A stretch of 64,000 bases of DNA, from NCBI GenBank assembly GCA_014360195.1, contig JACIXY010000017.1:1-64000 (forward strand), in the 5' to 3' direction. The DNA is from Bacillota bacterium (GTDB lineage: Bacteria; Bacillota; SHA-98; UBA4971). The notes beneath the pieces are model-generated. The model was not told the DNA's origin and searched no databases. It saw nothing but the letters and a program-made list of their open reading frames with translations. Below, in pieces: positions 27,501 through 34,802 of the stretch. How positions within the stretch are numbered: position 1 is the stretch's first letter; the number at the start of each line of letters is the position of its first letter. Made by a program: the position numbers and the translations under genes.

Positions 27501-28063
27501 CGCCGACCTGGACATGGACCGCTTCGACGGGTGATGTCGCAACCTACGAAGTGTCCCTGGACGGCGCGGCGGCTGTCGACATCGGCGACGTAACCAGCTT
27601 CACATCGGCCCCGCTCGCCGACGGCGTGCACAGCCTCAAGGTCAGGGCGCTCGACGCCTTGCGTAACGCAAGCGCCTGGGCTGGCCCGGCGGAGGTCCTG
27701 GTGGACACGGTAGCGCCGGTCATCACGCTCATCAATCCGGAGAACGGCGCAAGGCTCAACATCACGACGGCGTCCACGATCCTCGCCGACCTGGTCGACA
27801 GCGGTTCCGGCATCGACCAGACTAAGGTGCGGCTGAGAATCGACGGCGGCGAGTGGGTCGCACCCACCGCGATAGTGGGCGGCACGCTCTACTACGTGGT
27901 GAACCTCCCATTCGAGGCCTTCGATAACAAGTTGCACTCGCTTGACATCGAGGCTGAGGACGCTGCTAAGAACAAGACGCGTGTGTCGGCGTGGTTCACG
28001 GTGGAGCTGTACCGCGAGGGCTTCGGCTTCGGCAGGCTGAGATTCCCCGAGGAGTCTGACTAA
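21572..28063 (+). CDS. giant Ig-like-repeat secreted surface protein
   Basis: 2163 residues with a signal peptide (RIKPKWLLGGAVLLVAIAVSTVAALAA). The rest is a chain of roughly 20 beta-sandwich modules of ~85-100 residues, mostly separated by VDTTPP or VDTxAP linkers. Many carry TPTWTW, DGTHTLQVxAxDxxGNxS or SGINxATxxMxVDG motifs typical of bacterial Ig-like and Fn3-like domains. The product is strongly acidic. There is no LPXTG, S-layer homology or membrane anchor; it ends in REGFGFGRLRFPEESD. GGGGAGAAG precedes the ATG. Probably an adhesin or surface fibre. The last module (SGSGIDQTKVRLRIDGG) resembles the Ig domain of the barrel protein at 30177-32117. Confidence 0.85.
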   Translation: MRRIKPKWLLGGAVLLVAIAVSTVAALAAAPTAVNIVSPTNLNPFYRAEGSVVRVDFTYTSNPTNLPQETTGTVEIWTAGGGTRVAHAQKDLANGTDKTDYINVTLPSSLSEGYYDVRVYINNSDGGPVTDEESSAVLVDNSDPDPVTDLAVWEDDDSGSNTDSSPDGYLNDTSPTLNWTAPDDNGATPSGIEEYVIKLVGAVAGTVFDWTETNSSATTYTITGPLGQDTYTFYLKARDKAGNESVETTEVFTIDTTPPDAPTMDDEPAYTAGTENTVSWTNPPGVSGVRVVRDNDSNPTNGYSIAETWTYQDPDQPPTTFKFSGLSDGSQYWYAAQAQDLAGNWSGWSNVVSSTQDATAPSIGSLTPGDGSWQTTDTPTISAVFTEDGSGINAATIVMKVDGNTVLHTYDAGTKTVSYTPSTALGQGSHTVTVDVSDNVGNAATQASWTFSVDTVAPVFSDGTPDEWTTTKTPDVTVTLTEETSGLDTFTFVVEDSGSNPVSGSGTWDGNVYTWVPDADLTEDETYTVTVNGDDVAGNSADAYSWSFTVDTIAPVIDNGSPTGWQNMKDLTLSAAFTEAGSGINTATGTMEVDGVPVEAIVTGAGITYDATDLGEGLHTVTVNVSDVAGNPATEYEWTFSVDTVAPVLGSQNPDPWTDELQPDITFTAVEDGSGLDETTFSFSVVDSGGTTVGGSGTWADLTYTWNPDADLTPGETYTVTARISDIAGNTSNLLTWDFTVDTSGPTIDNAKILSDGTDMGGGWETNDPSLTFSVDVEDLGVGLTEPDPKSDITWLITKPDLSTIDEAGGAEGWTWVFQPQSGTSTFDPTDANIDQEGVYSITVSAADALGNTATYPVAPATYRFVYDTSAPTLTDATVTFNAPMLDLYEDADGNIYTNDDTPTVTFTVADELSGFDDDATGTITVTGAGGAVAGISVFAGGAAAATITWDPDAAMDDGEYTATLTVDDDAENGAVFTYTFRVDTTAYEVDPGSIVAGNQHDDGTWYINTRRPTWHWTNPGDDPCGTVAGSGVKEYDVQVLLDKDGAGEHAYDSPFYGVTVVVPTSGTSNEVWQHPDELPLTSGMQVGLSIVTRDNALNDSPAVDPPVIFDPNPPTAPGAPMTTSPTIDQTPEWSWTGSTDDISGVDLYHIQIRRAGSPNWDILDTELDIPDALAPGDETWEQGLQLESGTYEIRVRAMDVAGNYSEWSDVGTVEIDVNPVAAPVIGALEEGYNTSPIAIDWNDVTDGANTISYVLEYADNAGFSGAVSVPLGVSEYSFDAATAGEGEWWFRVKTISTVNVGETKESAWSAVVSTIYDVTPPAMPVLTLETPDPTNETPQRWSWTAPEGAVGYKVSVDGGAWTDIGNACTYETTFATTGTHTFAVKAYDWLGNEGDAATGDVDVDVTPPEVPGAPETVPALTSDNTPTWTWDPVEADDLAGYKVLVDGSCIIDVGNVTEFTNLDVLCDGTHTLQVLAYDAVGNESDWSEAGTVVVDTTAPAAPNAPVVEESPTRDTTPKWTWNPVTDEHGPVTYDVYLDGLFQINTSETEWTAPALDDGEHYLQVTAEDVLGNTSAMSERGYVVVDTEAPAAPQMMALPEYTNEDSVTFIWSAVTDAVKYDFSYSLDGGASWTTVTDLTVQTYTVDISGASDSDVIQGKAIAYDAAGNDSAESNVVSTIVDRTGPVVSAVWPVAPVTTADATPTWEWDGNDGDGCGVAGYWVTLDEDITVWTTDTWFTPASALEDGPHTVVARGVDELGNEGDPLEFAVVTTDTTPPNVPGMPQTTSPTNDTTPTWTWGAVSGAASYKVYLDDVLMTDDADETDTQYTPTVALGEGQHYLQVSALDDLGNESAKSEAGYVVIDTTGPVAPVVTLVTPSPTNETPQIWTWSRPADAVRYDFGESADGTTPPATFTNVGNVDTYETNFTSDGTHYVMVRPYDALGNAGDWSAAASVVIDMTAPGVPTNLAVPSPTNDNTPTWTWTASTGDVATYEVSLDGAAAVDIGDVTSFTSAPLADGVHSLKVRALDALRNASAWAGPAEVLVDTVAPVITLINPENGARLNITTASTILADLVDSGSGIDQTKVRLRIDGGEWVAPTAIVGGTLYYVVNLPFEAFDNKLHSLDIEAEDAAKNKTRVSAWFTVELYREGFGFGRLRFPEESD

Positions 28064-28135
28064 AGGCCTCCAAAGTCCGGTAGCTTGAACCTCTCGCAGC
28101 CGAGGATGAGCCTGCTGCGGGAGGGGGGAGTAAAC

Positions 28136-28180
28136 GGCGGGGCCGGGCATCGGCATCCGACCTGGCCCTGCCGCCCGCCC
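28136..28180. terminator. imperfect GC-rich hairpin after the giant gene
   Basis: GGCGGGGCCGGG pairs imperfectly with CCTGGCCCTGCCGCC about 15 bases later, in the 28064-28240 gap. Without a T-run it may be only a partial terminator ahead of the lipoprotein gene. Confidence 0.3.
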
Positions 28181-28240
28181 TGCTCCCGGGCATGGTAAGG
28201 TGGAAGATGAGCGACCCTGAGTCAAGGAGGGTATGGATAC

Positions 28241-28876
28241 ATGACAAGACGAGTCTTGCTGTTGGCAATCACAGCACTAGCCCTCGTCACGGTCTCCGGC
28301 TGTATCGGTGGCGGTGGGCAGGCGCCCCCGCCCATCGATCAGGGGGCCATCAAGGCGGCCATCGGCGCGGTCATCGATGGTTTCGAGGACGCGGTGGAGG
28401 CCTATGACGTCGACGGGATGCTGGCGTGCCTGTCGGGCGCAGGCTTCAAGCTAACGCTCTCGGAGGCCGGGTACTCGTATACGAAGGACTTCAGCAAGCT
28501 CCAGAGTGAGCTGGAGGATGATGAGGAGGACCAGCTCCGCTGGCGGCAGCCTGAGCCGGGAGGCTTCGGCTACGCACTAGATCTTAGGCTCGGCACTCAG
28601 ACGTTCTCGAACATCACGGCGACGGGAGCCATCGTGACCCAGACGCACGAGGTCTACGAAAGCTCAACCGCGCTTGGGATCAGCCCGGAGAACCCGCTGA
28701 AGACAGACAACGGCACCATCACGTGGCACTTCGCGAAGATCAGCGGAGAGTGGAAAGCCACAGCTATGACCATCACGTTCGAGCCGGTTCAGATGGCAGG
28801 CGCTGTCGCACGGGTGCAGGCCGCCGAGTCCAGAGGCTTTGGCTTTGGGATTGGGGCTCCGAATCTGGGGCACTAA
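28241..28876 (+). CDS. lipoprotein of unknown function
   Basis: 211 residues with a type II signal peptide and lipobox (LVTVSGC, Cys ~20), followed by GGGGQ. The mature part (IKAAIGAVIDGFEDAVEAYDVDGMLACL..) and the later strands (ITWHFAKISGEWKATAMTITF) resemble the NTF2-like/DUF4440 fold, often a small binding or calcium-dependent module. AAGGAGG lies 10 bases before the ATG. It probably shares a transcript with the giant Ig-repeat gene. Its C-terminus (RGFGFGIGAPNLGH) echoes the REGFGFGRLRF end of that protein. Confidence 0.7.
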   Translation: MTRRVLLLAITALALVTVSGCIGGGGQAPPPIDQGAIKAAIGAVIDGFEDAVEAYDVDGMLACLSGAGFKLTLSEAGYSYTKDFSKLQSELEDDEEDQLRWRQPEPGGFGYALDLRLGTQTFSNITATGAIVTQTHEVYESSTALGISPENPLKTDNGTITWHFAKISGEWKATAMTITFEPVQMAGAVARVQAAESRGFGFGIGAPNLGH

Positions 28877-28928
28877 GCTGACTCGCACCGATCGCACGCC
28901 GTGCAGTGGCGGAACGACCTGGGCGGAG

Positions 28929-28954
28929 GAGGGCAGGCCTTCAGGCCTGCCCTC
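28929..28954. terminator. strong hairpin terminator after the lipoprotein gene
   Basis: GAGGGCAGGCCT-TC-AGGCCTGCCCTC is a perfect 12-bp stem 50 bases after the stop codon. The following bases (TAGCTAGG) are not a T-run, but the position suits the end of the 21572-28876 unit. Confidence 0.6.
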
Positions 28955-29065
28955 TAGCTAGGTCGGAAGGCAACGCGCTCCTGGTGGTCTCTAGGAATCT
29001 AGGACTGAACTCACCCGGCAGGTGAAGAGCCGGCCTCTTACCTCATCCTGGAAGGAGCTGCGTCC

Positions 29066-29782
29066 ATGACTTGTCGTTCACGGTGCAGAGGAAAACACGG
29101 GAAACCAGATGTGGTTCTCGGTGGCAAAGGGGCATCCCATAGATTAGGCAAGATGTTATCTGATGCAAAGCTGCTGGACTGGTTTTCCAACCTTGATCTC
29201 TACAAGGCCTGTCGAGCCTTTGCGAGACTTGTTGCCTCTTCTATTGATAGATCGTATCCCATTCAGGACGCTCTGTCGCACTCCGAGAGAGTGGCGATAC
29301 TGGCAAGCGCAATCGGCAAACGAATGAACCTTCCATTGGCAGGAGTGGCAAACCTATACCTGGGAGGGCTATTACACGACCTCGGTAAGCTTTTCATCCC
29401 GGCAGACATACTCCTCAAGAAGGGCGTCCTCGATGAAAGTGAACGAGCCGTCATGAGACTTCATCCCGTTATCGGAGCCAAGTTCTTGGAATGCCAGTCT
29501 TTCTTTAAAGACCTGGCCCCGGTCATCCTACACCATCATGAGAGAATCGACGGCAAGGGTTACCCAAGGGGCTTGGCCGGCGAGGACATTCCTTTGGGAG
29601 CGAGGCTCATCGGTGTTGCTGAAGCGTTCGACGCTATGACAGCGAGCGATTCATACAGGACGCCTATCTCGGTAGAGGATGCAATAACAGTGTTGGTTGA
29701 GCACAGTGGCACCCAGTTTGATGGCGGCGTAGTGCAGGCCCTGCTGGAGGAACTCAAACAAGCCGGGGTGACTGAAAGATGA
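29066..29782 (+). CDS. HD-GYP domain phosphodiesterase
   Basis: 238 residues. The HD-GYP order is complete: SHSERVA, the LLHDLGK metal-binding HD, LHPVIGAKFL, HHHERIDGKGYPRGL (the GYP motif), and VAEAFDAMT near the end. Proteins of this family hydrolyse the second messenger cyclic di-GMP at a di-iron centre. No receiver or membrane domain is present, so it is probably cytosolic; residues 1-45 are variable. GGAAGGAG precedes the ATG. Local GC content is visibly lower than in flanking genes, which hints at transfer. Its stop overlaps the start of a tiny membrane-protein gene. Confidence 0.9.
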   Translation: MTCRSRCRGKHGKPDVVLGGKGASHRLGKMLSDAKLLDWFSNLDLYKACRAFARLVASSIDRSYPIQDALSHSERVAILASAIGKRMNLPLAGVANLYLGGLLHDLGKLFIPADILLKKGVLDESERAVMRLHPVIGAKFLECQSFFKDLAPVILHHHERIDGKGYPRGLAGEDIPLGARLIGVAEAFDAMTASDSYRTPISVEDAITVLVEHSGTQFDGGVVQALLEELKQAGVTER

Positions 29783-29931
29783 GACGCTGGTTAATGCTGC
29801 GACGCTGGTGGTACAGGCAGTTACTCACGAACCGGAGTCGCATCTTAACATGGGCGTGGAGTTTCGCAGGCGTCATTACAGCAATAGTCTTGACCGCAAT
29901 TCTTGTTCGGCTCATCGACTACCTGGGATGA
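29779..29931 (+). CDS. 50-residue single-pass membrane protein
   Basis: The ATG overlaps the stop of the HD-GYP gene (ATGA, 29779-29782), a classic sign of coupled translation. The product starts with an Arg/Trp-rich segment (MRRWLMLRRWWYRQLL). It then has one hydrophobic helix (WSFAGVITAIVLTAILVRLI) and ends DYLG. This layout suggests a small membrane anchor or regulator for the phosphodiesterase; that is inference. It resembles no family I recognise. Confidence 0.65.
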   Translation: MRRWLMLRRWWYRQLLTNRSRILTWAWSFAGVITAIVLTAILVRLIDYLG

Positions 29932-30176
29932 CGGGGCTTATTGGCTTGCCCGAGTAGGGGGTTCCGGCACGCGAAGAGCGGGAGAACACCGCCGAGTTCA
30001 AGGAGGAGTATAGATAGAGATTCTGCGTCGACAGGTCGGTCGATTTGACGGCACTCCAGTGTTGTGAGCGTGCCAGTCGGGCGGCAGTCTGCGGAGGGGG
30101 ATCTCCCGACGACGACCGGCAGCCTGCTGGTGACGTCAGCTACAACTGCCATGAAACTGGAACGGAGGCGTTCCCA

Positions 30177-32117
30177 ATGATGACCGCGCGGCTCAATATC
30201 CGCACAGTGATGATCCTGGCCCTTCTTCTTGCCTGCATCACGTTCCTGGCGCCCCTTGGCCACGCCCAGGAGGCACGACAGGCCGAGGGGCCATCGCAAC
30301 TCCTGCCGGTCGACACGGCCTCCGACGTATTCCCGCCCGTCATCACCATCATCTCGCCGACGCAGGGCGAGGTGGTGGCCACGGGCAGGCCCGTTATCGA
30401 GATAGCCTTCGAGGACGCAGGCTCCGGCATAGACGAGGCCACCTTGCACCTTGCAGTCGACAGGGCCGACGTCACCTCCCAGGCCACCGTGTCGCCGGGG
30501 CTCGCCGGGTTTCCCACGGCGTCTGGCAGGATCACCTACAGGCCTGCCGTGCCGCTGGCGCGAGGGAGCCATGAGGTGTACTTCGCCGTCCGCGACCGCG
30601 CCGGTAACCTCGCCGAGGTGCGCTGGACCTTCGAGGTCGAGCCGTTCTTTGAAGGCCTCAAGGTAGGGGGCAGGAACGCTCTCAAGGTGGAGTGGTACCC
30701 GATCTCTAAGTCCACGGACACGTTGGACCTCACGGTGCAGGCAAAAGTCGCAGCTTCCGACGTGCGCCTGCGGCTCCAGGGCCGTGGAACCAACTACCCC
30801 GGCGGGACTCCGCTCTTCAGCTACGGTGACTACAATACCTACCTGGACAAATACTCGCTCGAGTTCCGCCATGGCGGATCAACCGTTGCCGCCGGTTACG
30901 CCTCGATCCCAATCACATCGGAGATATTCCAGGTAAGCCGCGAGGTGCGCGGCGTCGTGGCGAGCACTGCGGTCCGCGTCCCTGCGGGACAGCACGACAT
31001 CTCGGCGTTCTACGGCAAGATCGCTAGCTCGAGCGGGCTAGGCCTTTCGGTATACGACGTGGCGGGCATCACCGAGCGGTGGAAGGCGAAGAGCGGCCTC
31101 GTGCTGGGCGGGACTTACCTCTCCATCGGGGGCGCTGACGGCTGCTACATGTTCGGGGCGAACGGCCAGGCGCGCGTGGGCGGGAGGGCCAGCCTCGGTT
31201 TCGAGGCGGTCTACGGGGCGTCAAAGGACGGTGATGAGGCGGGCAGCGGCGTCGCGGCCCATTTCGACGTGCCGTTCGCGTCGTTGTCCCTCGGCCTCGA
31301 CCTTGCGATGATCCAGGCAGGCTATCCGCTCCCCGGCACGCCAGCGTCGCTTTCGCCGCAAAGGGGCGGGGTGCTGCGCTATGGGCTGCGGGCTGTGGCG
31401 AAGGTCCCGGCAAAGGGTGTCCTCAACGTGAACGCGGCCCTCACCCGCGACAACCTCGACGGGACCGCGCCTTACACGCTGAACCGTGCCAACCTCGCTG
31501 CGGCCTACTACTATCCGCTGGCAGCGGGGTGGAACGTGCGCGCGTCCTACCAGGGCGAGCTCAAGCAAAGCGACGACCAGCCGCGCCGCACCGTGGACTC
31601 GGTCTCCGGCACCGCGTCGGTGGGCGCGTCCGGCCAGATAAGCCTGGGGACGGCGGGCAGGCTATCGATACAGGGGACCTACTCGGCCGGGTCGTCTGAG
31701 GACTGGGTCTCGGGCAAGGCGTCACACGTCACGGGGATCTCGGCGTCATGTTCGGCTCCGGTGGGGTCATGGAGCCTCAGCGGCGGGCTCGACATGTCCA
31801 GGAAGGAGGCGGTTGATGACGGGACGCGCACGGACTCGGCGGCGGCGAAAGTGACGGCGAGCGGGCAGATCGTCCCGAAGGTGCTCCAGGGCACGCTCAC
31901 GCTCTTCCGGACGGCGAGCGACAGCTTCAAGGAGCCGTCGGCTGCGCCCGTCCAGCGCAAGACCGAGACCGGCCTCGAAACGACGCTCCGCCTGGCGGTT
32001 GGGAAGTCGTCCACCGTCGCCGTAGTCTTCAAGAACTCGTGGTGGACACAGGAGGACGCGTCGTTCAAGGAGGGCCAGAACCGCACGCTCAACCTCGAGT
32101 GGGTGCTGGCGTTTTGA
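30177..32117 (+). CDS. Ig-domain plus outer-membrane beta-barrel-like protein
   Basis: 646 residues; first of two adjacent ATGs at 30177, with GGAGG 8 bases before. Residues 1-33 are a signal peptide (..ILALLLACITFLAPLGHAQ). Residues ~55-155 are an Ig-like module (PVITIISPTQGEVVATGRPVIEIAFEDAGSGID..) similar to those of the giant protein. From ~160 to the end the sequence alternates short polar and hydrophobic strands with many Gly and aromatic residues, and it ends in Phe (NLEWVLAF). These are hallmarks of an outer-membrane barrel. It may anchor or export the Ig-repeat surface protein. I do not recognise a named family. Confidence 0.65.
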   Translation: MMTARLNIRTVMILALLLACITFLAPLGHAQEARQAEGPSQLLPVDTASDVFPPVITIISPTQGEVVATGRPVIEIAFEDAGSGIDEATLHLAVDRADVTSQATVSPGLAGFPTASGRITYRPAVPLARGSHEVYFAVRDRAGNLAEVRWTFEVEPFFEGLKVGGRNALKVEWYPISKSTDTLDLTVQAKVAASDVRLRLQGRGTNYPGGTPLFSYGDYNTYLDKYSLEFRHGGSTVAAGYASIPITSEIFQVSREVRGVVASTAVRVPAGQHDISAFYGKIASSSGLGLSVYDVAGITERWKAKSGLVLGGTYLSIGGADGCYMFGANGQARVGGRASLGFEAVYGASKDGDEAGSGVAAHFDVPFASLSLGLDLAMIQAGYPLPGTPASLSPQRGGVLRYGLRAVAKVPAKGVLNVNAALTRDNLDGTAPYTLNRANLAAAYYYPLAAGWNVRASYQGELKQSDDQPRRTVDSVSGTASVGASGQISLGTAGRLSIQGTYSAGSSEDWVSGKASHVTGISASCSAPVGSWSLSGGLDMSRKEAVDDGTRTDSAAAKVTASGQIVPKVLQGTLTLFRTASDSFKEPSAAPVQRKTETGLETTLRLAVGKSSTVAVVFKNSWWTQEDASFKEGQNRTLNLEWVLAF

Positions 32118-32156
32118 AGGGTTCGTTGACGTCTTTCGTCCTGACCACGATCCTGA

Positions 32157-32474
32157 CTACGATCCTAACGACGCGCCCCCGTCTGCTCTTCGCGGAGGCG
32201 AGGCAGAACTGGGTTCCTGGCGTTCCTCCGGGCGGTCCACCAGGCCATGCCTGAGCACCTGGCGGAACTCAGCCTCATCCCGGAGACCGATGTCCCGTAG
32301 CATCCTGTGAAACGTTCCCGTGGGTATGTCCTTGCCCTTCGAATGCGCGTGAATCGCCACGCGGGGGTACGCTTCACCCGGGTCTGTTCCTTCCCAGACG
32401 GTGCCACCCCTGGTAGGCTTGAGGCCGAGGATGCGGCACACTCGCTCGAAGTCGCGAAAAGAGCATGTCCCCAT
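32157..32474 (-). CDS. hicA: HicA-like toxin
   Basis: 105 residues. The FRDFERVCRILGLKPTRGGTVWEG..VAIHAHSKGKDIPTGTFHRMLRDIGL segment fits the HicA/YcfA double-stranded-RNA-binding-like fold, including the conserved His in the central strand. HicA toxins cleave mRNA and stop growth until neutralised. The last ~25 residues are Pro/Ser/Arg-rich and not conserved. Its ATG overlaps the stop codon of the upstream gene (TAATG), so the pair is co-translated, antitoxin first. Confidence 0.7.
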   Translation of the reverse strand: MGTCSFRDFERVCRILGLKPTRGGTVWEGTDPGEAYPRVAIHAHSKGKDIPTGTFHRMLRDIGLRDEAEFRQVLRHGLVDRPEERQEPSSASPPRRADGGASLGS

Positions 32475-32947
32475 TATAGGCCGAGAACCTTCCGGGCTTC
32501 CTCCCGGGTTGTGGCATGGGCCAGCCGGAGAAGGTACGGATAGTGGCGGCGTCGGTCAGGTATCTTAAGGAACAAGTCGAGTCGGTCGAGGTAGTCTCGC
32601 GCGTAGTCCAGGGCCAGGTCCAGCGCCTGTTCCGCGGCGGTGGCTTTGTCGTCGGCCCACGTGTAAATCGAGATCTCGTCGAGAAAGACCTGCCATGATT
32701 CTGTGGGTTCATCGTATTCCATCTTGGGTGAAAACCTGTACCCCTCGGCCAGCCATTCCTCCAGCAACTGGGTGCTGATGATGGAAGCCCGGCGGCGGCC
32801 AGACGCTTGCGAGATCTCACAGATTACCTCGCGCCCCTTCAGCGCGGCTTGATCGAACAACGATGCAAGCTGCACGGGGACCTCGCTGATGCTCGTCACT
32901 GGCACCATTGGCCACATCCCTTCACCGGAGGAGTCTTTATGATCCAC
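32474..32947 (-). CDS. putative HicB-type antitoxin
   Basis: 157 residues from a GTG at 32947 with GAGGTGG six bases before. Position, strand and a 1-base overlap with the hicA-like gene mark it as the partner antitoxin. The middle (YRFSPKMEYDEPTESWQVFLDEISIYTWADDKATAAEQALDLALDYARDYLD) has a HicB-like layout of short beta strands followed by an EAL..ALD-type helix. The N-terminal part (VTSISEVPVQLASLFDQAALKGREVICEIS) resembles Phd-type antitoxins, so it could be a composite. The exact subfamily is uncertain. Confidence 0.6.
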   Translation of the reverse strand: MDHKDSSGEGMWPMVPVTSISEVPVQLASLFDQAALKGREVICEISQASGRRRASIISTQLLEEWLAEGYRFSPKMEYDEPTESWQVFLDEISIYTWADDKATAAEQALDLALDYARDYLDRLDLFLKIPDRRRHYPYLLRLAHATTREEARKVLGL

Positions 32948-33492
32948 TGGTTTCCACCTCGATTATAACGCAGGTCTGCGGCACTCACATATAGTACCCT
33001 CGAGTGAATCATCTGACCCAACTGGGTGGCCCGTATCTCGCAAGGTCCAGCCAGCGGCGCTGGCGCCCGTCCTGGTCTGTCCTGCATAGTCGCTCATGAC
33101 GAGACTGTTGATGTTTCCCACGCTATGTCAACGCAGCCCGGTTGAATCGCGCAAAACCGTCGCCGTGCCCAGCCAAGCTGGCACATACTGGGGAAGTTCA
33201 ACAGTCTCCACCACGACGAATTCGCGAGGTATTGGATTATTCCTTCAGAGATCGCCAGTGGTGCTTTCGCCGCTTTCACCCCTTTACTGATGACTCCTCT
33301 AATGCGAATGAGGCGCTGGTACATCGCGGTTGCCGTGGGTGGCTAAGCTCGGATCTAAACCATGTGCGGGCAGTACGCGGTGCGCTCCGCCGCCAAGCGG
33401 TGGCATGACGGCATCATCCGTCAACTCTGGTCCTGCGGCGGGGTTGCAGTCGGTCAACACGGGCCCCGCCGGATGCTGCCTCCCTGGGGGTA
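32948..33492. other. 545-base gap without a supported gene
   Basis: Short open frames on both strands (the longest around 33094-33408) show no recognisable motif and no good ribosome binding site. Base composition is more AT-rich than most of the window, which may mark an insertion point for the toxin-antitoxin and lysis-like genes nearby. Confidence 0.35.
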
Positions 33493-33522
33493 TTGACATC
33501 TTATGGATCGACATGGTAGGAT
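33493..33522 (+). promoter_or_regulatory. sigma-A-type promoter of the orphan antitoxin
   Basis: TTGACA (33493-33498), 18-bp spacer, TAGGAT (33517-33522). It lies about 40 bases before the start codon at 33561, with AAGGAGG at 33543-33549 between. Confidence 0.55.
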
Positions 33523-33560
33523 ATGGATGCAACACGTGGGAGAAGGAGGTGTGTTAGAAT

Positions 33561-33854
33561 ATGGGTGAGGTGATCGCCATGTCTACCGAGATGAGCAGCC
33601 TGGTACGTAGGATATGCCGGCTTCCGGTCGAGGAGCAGATGAGTATTCTGAATTCTCTCAGGGGCAGGCTTGAGGTCCCGGGCACCGGAATGGTCGGGGA
33701 AATGACGAGCGAGGAGAGACTGGCCGCTCTCGAAGCCGCTTTCGGTGCGTGGTCCGGCGAGGACCATCCTGATCTCAAGGCAGCTGAGGATATCCATAAG
33801 TGGATCGAAGAGATCAGGCATGGGGGTGAAAGGCGCAATAGTAAGGAGGCTTAA
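33561..33854 (+). CDS. orphan antitoxin-like protein
   Basis: 97 residues (or 91 if the ATG at 33579 is used; both have ribosome binding sites). The sequence is helical and charged. Its end (EDHPDLKAAEDIHKWIEEIRH) resembles antitoxins that precede PIN-domain toxins in Bacillota. A GTG at 33861, after AAGGAGG, opens a frame reading VTRVLV, as PIN toxins begin. It then departs from the family at once, so the toxin seems to have been deleted here. Confidence 0.5.
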   Translation: MGEVIAMSTEMSSLVRRICRLPVEEQMSILNSLRGRLEVPGTGMVGEMTSEERLAALEAAFGAWSGEDHPDLKAAEDIHKWIEEIRHGGERRNSKEA

Positions 33855-33979
33855 GGACGAGTGACCAGGGTTCTCGTGTCGAGCCGCTCGGAGTCTCCTT
33901 CTTCTCGGGCGCGGTATAGCAGTATGAACGCCGCAAAGACAAGGGGCGCCGCCGTCTGAGGTCGCCGAGGAGAACTCCG

Positions 33980-34570
33980 TCAGCGGGTATGCGGCAACCA
34001 GCCCAGGGAGGCATGCCCCCCGCGCAACCACGCAACGATTCCGTCCGCGATGGCCCGCGCCGCCTTTGTCTGAAAGCTCTCGTCCCTCAGCAGCTTCTCT
34101 TCGTTCTCGTTCGATATGAACGCAAGCTCGATGAGCGCTGCCGGCATCCTGGTGTGCCGCAACACATAGAACCCTGCGCTTTTGACGCCCCTGTCGGCAA
34201 GGCCGGTCGCACGGACAAGGGGCCGGTGTATCGCGCTCGCCAGCTTCTTTCCTGCGTCGCTGGTCGTGTAGTAGTACGCTTCGGTGCCGTGAGATGCGTC
34301 GCTGTCCGCAGAGTTGCAGTGGACCGACACGAATGCCGCCGCGTGGGCGTTGTTCGCCCTGTTTACGCGCGTCCTGAGGGACACCGAGGCGTCTTTCGTC
34401 CTGGTCAGAATCACCTCAATACCCCCGCTTCGTAGCACGGCCGCAACCCTGGCAGCCACGGCGAGGTTGATGTCGGCCTCGCGCGTCCCGAGCTTGCCCA
34501 CCGCGCCGGGATCGCCGCCGCCGCGCTAGTGGCCAGGGTCAAGACACACGACCGTCCTTTCCCTGAGCAT
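33980..34570 (-). pseudogene. N-acetylmuramoyl-L-alanine amidase with in-frame amber codon
   Basis: From the ATG at 34570 (GGGGAGGTGG upstream) the frame reads MLRERTVVCLDPGH, then TAG at 34528-34526, then RGGGDPGAVGKLGTREADINLAVA and on to the stop at 33980. This is amidase_3: the zinc His of DPGH, EAD, SVHCNS and ALIELAFISN are all present. The amber triplet sits directly after the zinc-ligand His, and the rest of the frame is undamaged. It may be a recent nonsense mutation (TGG or CAG to TAG), a sequencing error, or a suppressed codon. A restart at the GTG at 34501 would lack the first zinc ligand. It is divergent from the holin-like gene and may be an endolysin. Confidence 0.8.
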
Positions 34571-34802
34571 ATGGCACCACCTCCCCTGACCCTGCGGCTG
34601 GCTGCTGATCGTCTGAGTCGTCTATCTCGGCGTCCTCAGCCTGCATCGTTAACGTATGCAGGCCCCGTCCCAGTCGTGACACTGATTGGCAGCCCTGCGT
34701 AGATTATGAGGGGAAACCGCACCGGGCGCCGCCACCCGTTCCGCAGTAAGCTGCATCGCCGGCGTGGGAGCCGTCTATTGAGCGCGCAGGAGGGGCGAGA
34801 CC

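Noticed and set aside
25556-28225. 889-codon minus-strand frame opposite the giant Ig-repeat gene
   Set aside because: It is a shadow of the repeat gene: the plus-strand product has a signal peptide and regular Ig modules, while the opposite frame is Arg/His-rich without motifs.
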